From contig CM041292.1 of assembly GCA_023052935.1 (NCBI GenBank), positions 107,191,906-107,255,905 of the forward strand: 64,000 bases of DNA. Reading direction: 5' to 3'. The stretch is from Piezodorus guildinii. Lineage: Eukaryota; Arthropoda; Insecta; Hemiptera; Pentatomidae. The position numbers and the translations under genes are program-made. The notes below the pieces were generated by a model. It was not told the DNA's origin and did not search any database. It saw only the letters and a program-made list of their open reading frames with translations. Shown one piece after another: positions 57,948-64,000 of the stretch (position 1 is the first letter of the stretch; the number at the start of each line of letters is the position of its first letter).

Positions 57948-58111
57948 TAAACCTTACACCACTCCACTAATAAACTTTTATTAGTAGTAGTATTTTTTCT
58001 TACGCGATTGTTGGTTGTTGCTAACTCCTTCTAAACCACTTTCCTGAATGTTTATAAGCACAATTTATTACAATCAAGTTTTTCTTCAGAATTGAAAATT
58101 AAATATTCTTC
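57948..58111. repeat. Left copy of flanking duplication
   Basis: Shares TTGCTAACTCCTTCTAAACC, ACTTTCCTGAA and CAATCAAGTTTTTCTTCAGA with 58502-58617, and carries ~45 bp that the right copy lacks (TAATAAACTTTTATTAGTAG region). Confidence 0.7.
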
Positions 58112-58500
58112 TTCTTCTTCGTTCTTTCCTCAAATGGCGATGTCCGAGAGTAAAACTGTAAACTCAATGGTCCTCTTGAGGTCCTCCAGATCACCATAGA
58201 GCTTGGTCACCAACTCGGTAGGTTTTGGCCAGATCCGCTTCCTGATGTCTTTTAGCTAAGGGCACGTCTGCAGGATGTGCTCTGCAGTCTGGTCGCCAGT
58301 TCTACACCCGCAGAGGGAGCTTTCCCCGATGCCAAACTTTTTATAGAGGTGTGCCCTCATCCTGTATATGTATATGGCCAGTTCTGAGCCTGAAGAACAC
58401 AACTTGTCCCTTTCTACTCATTTTGTAGTAGGCATCTTCTGGGTCGCGATTCGGGTGCAGGTCATTCCATTTAGCATTCACTGCAGCTCTATTTATTGAT
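58108..58500 (-). pseudogene. LINE ORF2 C-terminus with (GAA)n tail
   Basis: Minus strand: INRAAVNAKWNDLHPNRDPE, FFRLRTGHIHI, then GGCxTGDQTAEHILQ-like in a broken frame, and LYGDLEDLKRT-like, the usual end of a common insect LINE after RNase H. The tail is a run of GAA units (plus-strand TTCTTCTTCTTC at 58109-58120). Only the last ~120 codons remain, with at least two frameshifts. Confidence 0.7.
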
Positions 58501-58501
58501 A

Positions 58502-58617
58502 TATAAACCTACACCACTCCTTTGTTGTTGCTAACTCCTTCTAAACCACTTTCCTGAAGGTTTATAAGTACAATATATTTCAATCAAGTTTTTCTTCAGA
58601 AGTGAAAATTAAATATT
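58502..58617. repeat. Right copy of flanking duplication
   Basis: See 57948-58111; the two copies bracket the LINE tail exactly, at about 90 percent by-eye similarity outside the 45-bp gap. Confidence 0.7.
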
Positions 58618-58619
58618 TG

Positions 58620-59390
58620 TATTAAAGTCCTTTAATTTGTTTTCATTGTATATGAGTAGTAGTATAGTCGTATAACATACCCAAATATTATTCAAATAGC
58701 GCATGGGCGGATCACTTGTTCTCAAGATACAATAATACGTTTTTCCTAGTTATTGTTATAAAACCATAAGGCTGAACGATCAGAATGCCTAGTTATCTAA
58801 TTGGGGCTTAAAAAGCTACGATGAGAGACAGACACAGGACGCAAAAAACATGAATTATCTGATAGTAGAGGCAGAAGGAAGCAGATAAGAACTAGTGATT
58901 CGGGCGCGATACACAATAATTTTCAAGGCTTGTCAACACCTGCGACCCTCCCATACCTTATTCCTACTTACCTCCCGGCTATGAAAACTTTTACCATCCT
59001 TATTAGCAGTTAATATAAAAACTTTTTGCACTCACTTTTTATCCAAATCTTGATGACTATTTCCAATAAAAATAAGGAATCATTCATCAATTCATATTGA
59101 AAAATTTAGCAATTACTCAAAGAAAAAAAAAAATCAGGTTCAGCTCAAGATTTGCGAACAATTTTTATAAAATTCACATGATCGTGAAATTAAAAAAAAA
59201 AATTTTATGGGTACTATCTTAAACATTAAAAGCTACAGGACCATAAACGACGTGTAATCTGTAATTTGGTCCTTAATTACTTAAGATTCAAGAAAGTTGA
59301 AATATTTATTTAGATTTGAAAATTAAAAATAAATTGAAAACCATTTAATTTTAAACTTGACCAAAATGTAACTCTTGAAATTAGATTGTT
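58620..59390. other. Unassigned stretch
   Basis: A GC-richer patch at 58890-59000; nothing recognised. Confidence 0.4.
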
Positions 59391-59395
59391 TCTAA

Positions 59396-59785
59396 GGATC
59401 TAGTTCCTTCTTATTTTTATATCAATATTTTCTTCTTCTGTTTACCAATAACTGAGAGGCAATAAAGTTATTAACTACTTGTAATTATTTTTGGAATTCA
59501 AATTTTGTCGTAAAATTATTATCAATCGTAATTATAAGATTTTCCAGTTATGAACTTGAAACTGTTTGATAAATTTATGTTCCTTTCTGAATTTATTCAG
59601 TTTTGTTTTTGATCTAGTTCCTTATTATTTTTATATTTTTTCTTCTTCCATTTATTAATAACTAAAGGTAATAACGTTATTATCTACTTGTAATTATTTT
59701 TGGAATTCAGATCTTGTCAGAAAACCTTTATCGATCGTAAGAATACGATTTTCCAGTTATGAACTTGAAACTGTTTGATATATTT
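59396..59785. repeat. Local tandem duplication
   Basis: 59396-59580 (GATCTAGTTCCTTCTT to TTGAAACTGTTTGATA) is repeated at 59613-59785 with substitutions and small gaps. ACTTGTAATTATTTTTGGAA and GATTTTCCAGTTATGAACTT are fully conserved between the two. No coding content. Confidence 0.7.
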
Positions 59786-59799
59786 AGTTTTGTTTTTGA

Positions 59800-62700
59800 A
59801 TTATTAAAAAAAAATAAAATAAAAAAGAATCTGTTGTGGATCAATTTACTTATTCGACAATATGATTAAAGTCAATAGAATAAAAATTATTTCAAAGAAA
59901 TAATTGAGACGTTGATTTACAAAAGGTATTTAAGAACATATTGTACGAAATTGATATTTTGACATGTTTTTATCCTCCTCATTTAGTTTTATCTAAATAT
60001 CCTATTTGAGTCTATCTAATTAACACTCGAGTCCTCTATAAACGATAATCAGAAATGCAATTATTTTACTATTTTACTAATTACACAATTAATTTCCTTT
60101 CAAATCATACTGAAACATTTCATTCCATAACTTTAATATAGTATCATTAATATAATAAAAAAAAAACTCTTCTAGATTTTAAGGCAAAACAAATCAAATA
60201 AATTGCTTTATCTAGAATTGATATTGTACCTTTGGAACTCAACGTCTCAATTTGTCTTATAATTAGAAACATTAATTTAATAACGAAGAAACAACCTACA
60301 ACGCATTGGTAAATAACGTATTATAAAATAACTTGATCATTAAATAAAAATAAAATGGTCTCACCTATTCAAAAACCTTTATCTGTATTCATAGAAAATT
60401 TGATGTAGATCTAGCAAGATTTCTTTTCGATGTGTCGGTGATAGTTTGTAGCTTGAATTTATGATAAACAGCAGACACGTTCCTGAAAATTAATTTATTA
60501 TTTTAATTGAGGTTTTGACAGTAATTTCTATAATGAGCCTCAGCTGATAAAGACATGGCGTATATAAGAGCTTTCAACGGTTTTCTCAAAAGGGCCAATG
60601 TTTAATGGATGGGAGTGGGATCTTTACGCTGTGGACAATTACCACGGGCAGTTACTAATTACCGGTTGGTAGGCTGTAAGTAGTAGCATCCCAACGCCCA
60701 TCTGATAAACCCCAGTGAATATTTAAATTACATAGTATTAAAATGTCAATTACATTCTAATTACGTATATTAATTAAAATTCAGATCTCAGTATCGGCAT
60801 GTCTAGGAACCTTTATCTTCATAGGCTCGCTTTATCTTTTTTTTAATTTAATATATTCTAAGATTTGTGGATCTCTTAGTTTCACTAGCCTATTGTGTAA
60901 ACAAACTTTACAATTAAAATCTCCTCGAGTCAGATGAGTATAATTGTTCTGAACATTTTAGATGTATTTAGTCTATTCAAGACAGTGCTGGGAACATTAC
61001 TATACACAAGTTGAAGTAGTACAATAATTTATTTTAAGTAATCTATTGATCGTTTTTAATTAATCTTCAAAAGATATTAGTTAATTAACTTCGAACCAAA
61101 TATTCCTTCAACAAATAATTACGTAGTTAGGTTTGGGAAATGGAAGAAAATAATATATTAATATCACCTATCATACTATATTTCTACTCTAAAACCATAA
61201 ATAAGGAACTGTTGTGAACTTACTACACTTTTGCATTGAGTAAAAATGGTTTCATCTTAACACCGATTGGCAATATTTGGTCGGATCGTTCCTATTCCAA
61301 ATTATCAACTCCCCTCTCATTTTTACAATCTCCTGTAGTTCAAATCCTTATTTCATTCACATTAATAGAATCCGTAATTTCGACCTCAATACCACCTCCA
61401 ACGAAAACATATAAACGTTACTTTTTCGATCGTTTCACGGGCTTACGGAATCCCGTTTCGTCAAAAATCCGCCATGCTTCCACACTTTATTCATTCAAAT
61501 TCCTCTTTTTTCGATACATTCTTAGCTTTCCCCAATGACACTATCTAACAAGAAACTATTTAATCTTACATTTTAATAAGACCTTAGTCAATGCTTTACT
61601 CTTCATAGAAACACATACACACACGCACACGCACACACACTCACACACACACAAACACATACATTCATATATATATATATATAGAAACATATACCAAGGG
61701 TAGGGAAATATTTCTTGGGCACCGAAAAGTTGGAGACAAAATCTGGCAGCTGAGTGATCTTCGTACTGTTTCTCTGTTGGGCTGAAAATAATACGAATCT
61801 AAGTACTTAATCCAAAACCCCTCAAGGATTATATAGGTTAGTAGTTAGTAATCCAGCTGGCTACACTTTACTTTGTCATTTTCAAGAGCAAAAAATGACT
61901 GTCGACATTACGTTTTCTATTTTGTCTGTTGAAACTTCAAATTTCTTACTATAAATTCAAACTAAAAATAAAATGACATTTTGGTTTGTTAATTTCACAC
62001 TATTATCTTCAAAATATGAGGTTACGTTCTCTTTTTTCTACGTAGAATTTAACCTGCCCGTTTCCTGTCCATAAATATTGTGCTAAATGTTTTGAAATTT
62101 CAAACATATCGATGACGGTGGTAACAATGTGGTTCAAAATTCGTTTTTTTTTTTATACAAGCAGCCTTCAAAAGGTCATTCTTTAGTGAGCCACTGGAAA
62201 AATATATTTTTAAATTTTGTGATTTAAAAAAAATAAAATAAAATAGAACATAATATATTTAATAGCGAAAACGAAAATATATTACTAGAGATGGAGGCTA
62301 TACAAACAAATACAATTTATAATATTAAATCCAGGCCAGGTTTTTAATTGAAAGCCTAGATAAAAACATCACTTTTAAGATGAAGTACTTTGTGAGTGTG
62401 GGGAACAAAGGGATAATGAAATCTGCCTTGGCAATTTCCCTTTCCGGATAACACTTATGTTAAATTTACATAAATAAATGGTGTTATGGCCGCCCATAGT
62501 AATTTTTTTCAATTCTATGCTACATTACTTCTTTTAATAAGTTTGAAATGAGTCATTTACTATCATTTTGTCATGTTTAAAAACCCTTTAATAGTAGTAC
62601 GGTTACTTATATCTGATGCATTATTAGTACCTACCGTAGGTTTCGAGCGTAGGTAATTCTCCTTCCCTACAATAGAGATAACCTATTATTGTTTAGCATA

Positions 62701-63900
62701 CTTGATAAACGCTGAGCGTAGTATTCATAAGAGGGATCGGCGCGTGGAAAATAACGTATCCAGTTTTTCCGAGGGAGTATTAAACGTCGGAAGTAATTTA
62801 GTAATTATAGTGGGTGTTGTTGAATAAAGAGGAAAGAAGGTAGTCGGACTACAGTAGAAAGGCTGAACATGAATAATGATTTCAAACAAGTAAAGATGTA
62901 TATAGAGCAAAATTAGAAACCATAAGAGAAACATTAGCGATGGACTTTAGAAGTAGATTCTTATTCTAGTTTTTCGAAGTTTGTCCATGTTAAGAGAATA
63001 TTCGGTTTATTCTGGATTATCATTTGATTTTTCCAAAAGAATTTCTCATAAAACCATGCCAGTCAAAAAGATAACAAAAAAATCGGAATAAATTGTTTAT
63101 GAATCAGATATAAAACCAACGCTCTTCAGCTCAGATATAAAACCATAGCTACAGCAATAAAGTTTCTTGCTTACAATCCAGAATGCGTCAAGTATCTGCT
63201 ACGAAATATTGACGCAATCATTGCAGTTAAAATACTAACATCAATAATTGCCAACGGTTAAAAATCTTGTATGTATCGGAACCACTTCCTTCAAAGGTTA
63301 CTAGATCGTTTTGTTAGCCTACCTCTTTAATGTACCGCCAGCTATAAAAAAAAGAAAGCAAAATGAGAAGAGTCGCGTTGTATTAATGATCTTATAAACG
63401 TTGAGGTAGAGAGGAAACAGCTCACCTATGATTTACAACTGTCGGCCTCTGCCGTTCGGGCGAATGTCAGCAATTTTACACCGACTTTATTTCCTTTTGG
63501 GACGTATTTTATCCCTGGGGTTTGATGTGCTCTTGAACCATTGCCGTTATTAATTTGTATTCTGGAAAAATCAGTTAGTTGATGTCGGATAAGCCTATGC
63601 ACTACTTTAATCTAAAGCCTCCACGTTTCTGATCTCGGCTCTTAGCGTTTCCAGATATATTGCAGGATTCCTACAGCCTGAAGGAAACCGCCTTGCCGAT
63701 CCCCGTCTTGATAGCTACAAGGGAATGCGATTACAAAAATATTCTGTCCTTCAAATAAAGTTACAGTTTTTTTTTTATTTTAAAAATTAAAATCGATTTA
63801 TAACGGTGTTTTAGTACAAAAATAGGTTTAATCGATTTATTTCTAATTTTTCATCTAATTATTCACTCAGTCTCCACTAGCTAGAATGGTGCCGCGGCTG
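59800..63900. other. Long unassigned region
   Basis: Mostly AT-rich. GC-richer patches at 60590-60715 and 63430-63720. The frame at 61236-61538 has no motif. A (CA)n/(TA)n compound microsatellite lies at 61612-61682. CTTCGTACTGTTTCT at 61759-61773 may be a scrap of SINE-C. Confidence 0.35.
61612..61682. repeat. Compound (CA)n(TA)n microsatellite
   Basis: Interrupted ACACAC units followed by ATATAT. Confidence 0.85.
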
Positions 63901-64000
63901 ACCGATATATATAATATATATATATATGATATATTCTGGATATAGGGATTCGGTTCGGATTTCCCAGGGGCAGTATGTAAATATTGTAAGTATGAATGTG

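Noticed and set aside
1..64000. CRISPR array, operons, phage or endogenous viral genes
   Set aside because: Looked for regularly spaced short repeats, clustered same-strand genes and viral hallmark motifs; none seen beyond the transposable elements listed.

Overview
This is a eukaryotic window and almost certainly arthropod, probably insect. It is visibly AT-rich, full of simple repeats, has no operon-like gene packing, and is dominated by decayed transposable elements of classes typical of insect genomes: mariner and Tc1-like DNA transposons, RTE-type and jockey-type LINEs, a Penelope-like element, tRNA-derived SINEs and MITEs. I found no host gene I can name, no rRNA or tRNA gene, no CRISPR array and no intact, clearly functional transposon. 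Species cannot be fixed from the sequence alone.

Layout. 0-8 kb: three different tRNA-derived SINE families (called A, B, C here), one inserted with a clean 10-bp target duplication into an older ~886-bp repeat, plus a ~410-bp direct duplication. 8-12 kb: two internally deleted mariners (8032-8921 and 10983-11687) and a long perfect-looking foldback carrying a GAAACGTC motif. 12.3-16.1 kb: the largest coding block, a minus-strand RTE-like LINE with ORF1 (260 aa), an endonuclease and a reverse transcriptase, broken by frame changes and a stop. 20-26 kb: a jockey RT fragment, a 2.2-copy tandem array (886-bp unit) of the 3' end of a Penelope-like element with a hammerhead-like motif, a SINE, and a second LINE RT remnant. 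27-30 kb: a 144-bp palindromic MITE, LINE RT remnants, and a small cluster of promoter-like motifs. 31-37 kb: two inverted copies of a retroposon with a LINE-type tail, and a full 886-bp Helentron-like element. 38-42 kb: a Tc1-like element with long inverted ends, then several LINE remnants, one with a nested retroposon. 46-52 kb: the second full Helentron-like copy, an RNase H-type LINE tail, and jockey and other LINE ends. 52-64 kb: mostly unrecognised AT-rich DNA with two SINEs, one LINE tail flanked by a direct duplication, and microsatellites.

How it fits together: the non-autonomous units (SINEs, Helentron-like element, MITE, deleted mariners) depend on proteins encoded elsewhere. The LINE remnants show which machineries have been active, and shared 3' tails (GATTGTAATATTTCTCAATAAA type) suggest that several retroposons used one LINE enzyme. 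Nesting gives a relative order: the Helentron-like copy at 345-947 predates SINE-B; the LINE at 40.3-41.1 kb predates the retroposon inside it; the repeat at 10.5-11.8 kb predates the mariner in it. Element naming rests on motifs read by eye, so family names are inferences to be tested by search.
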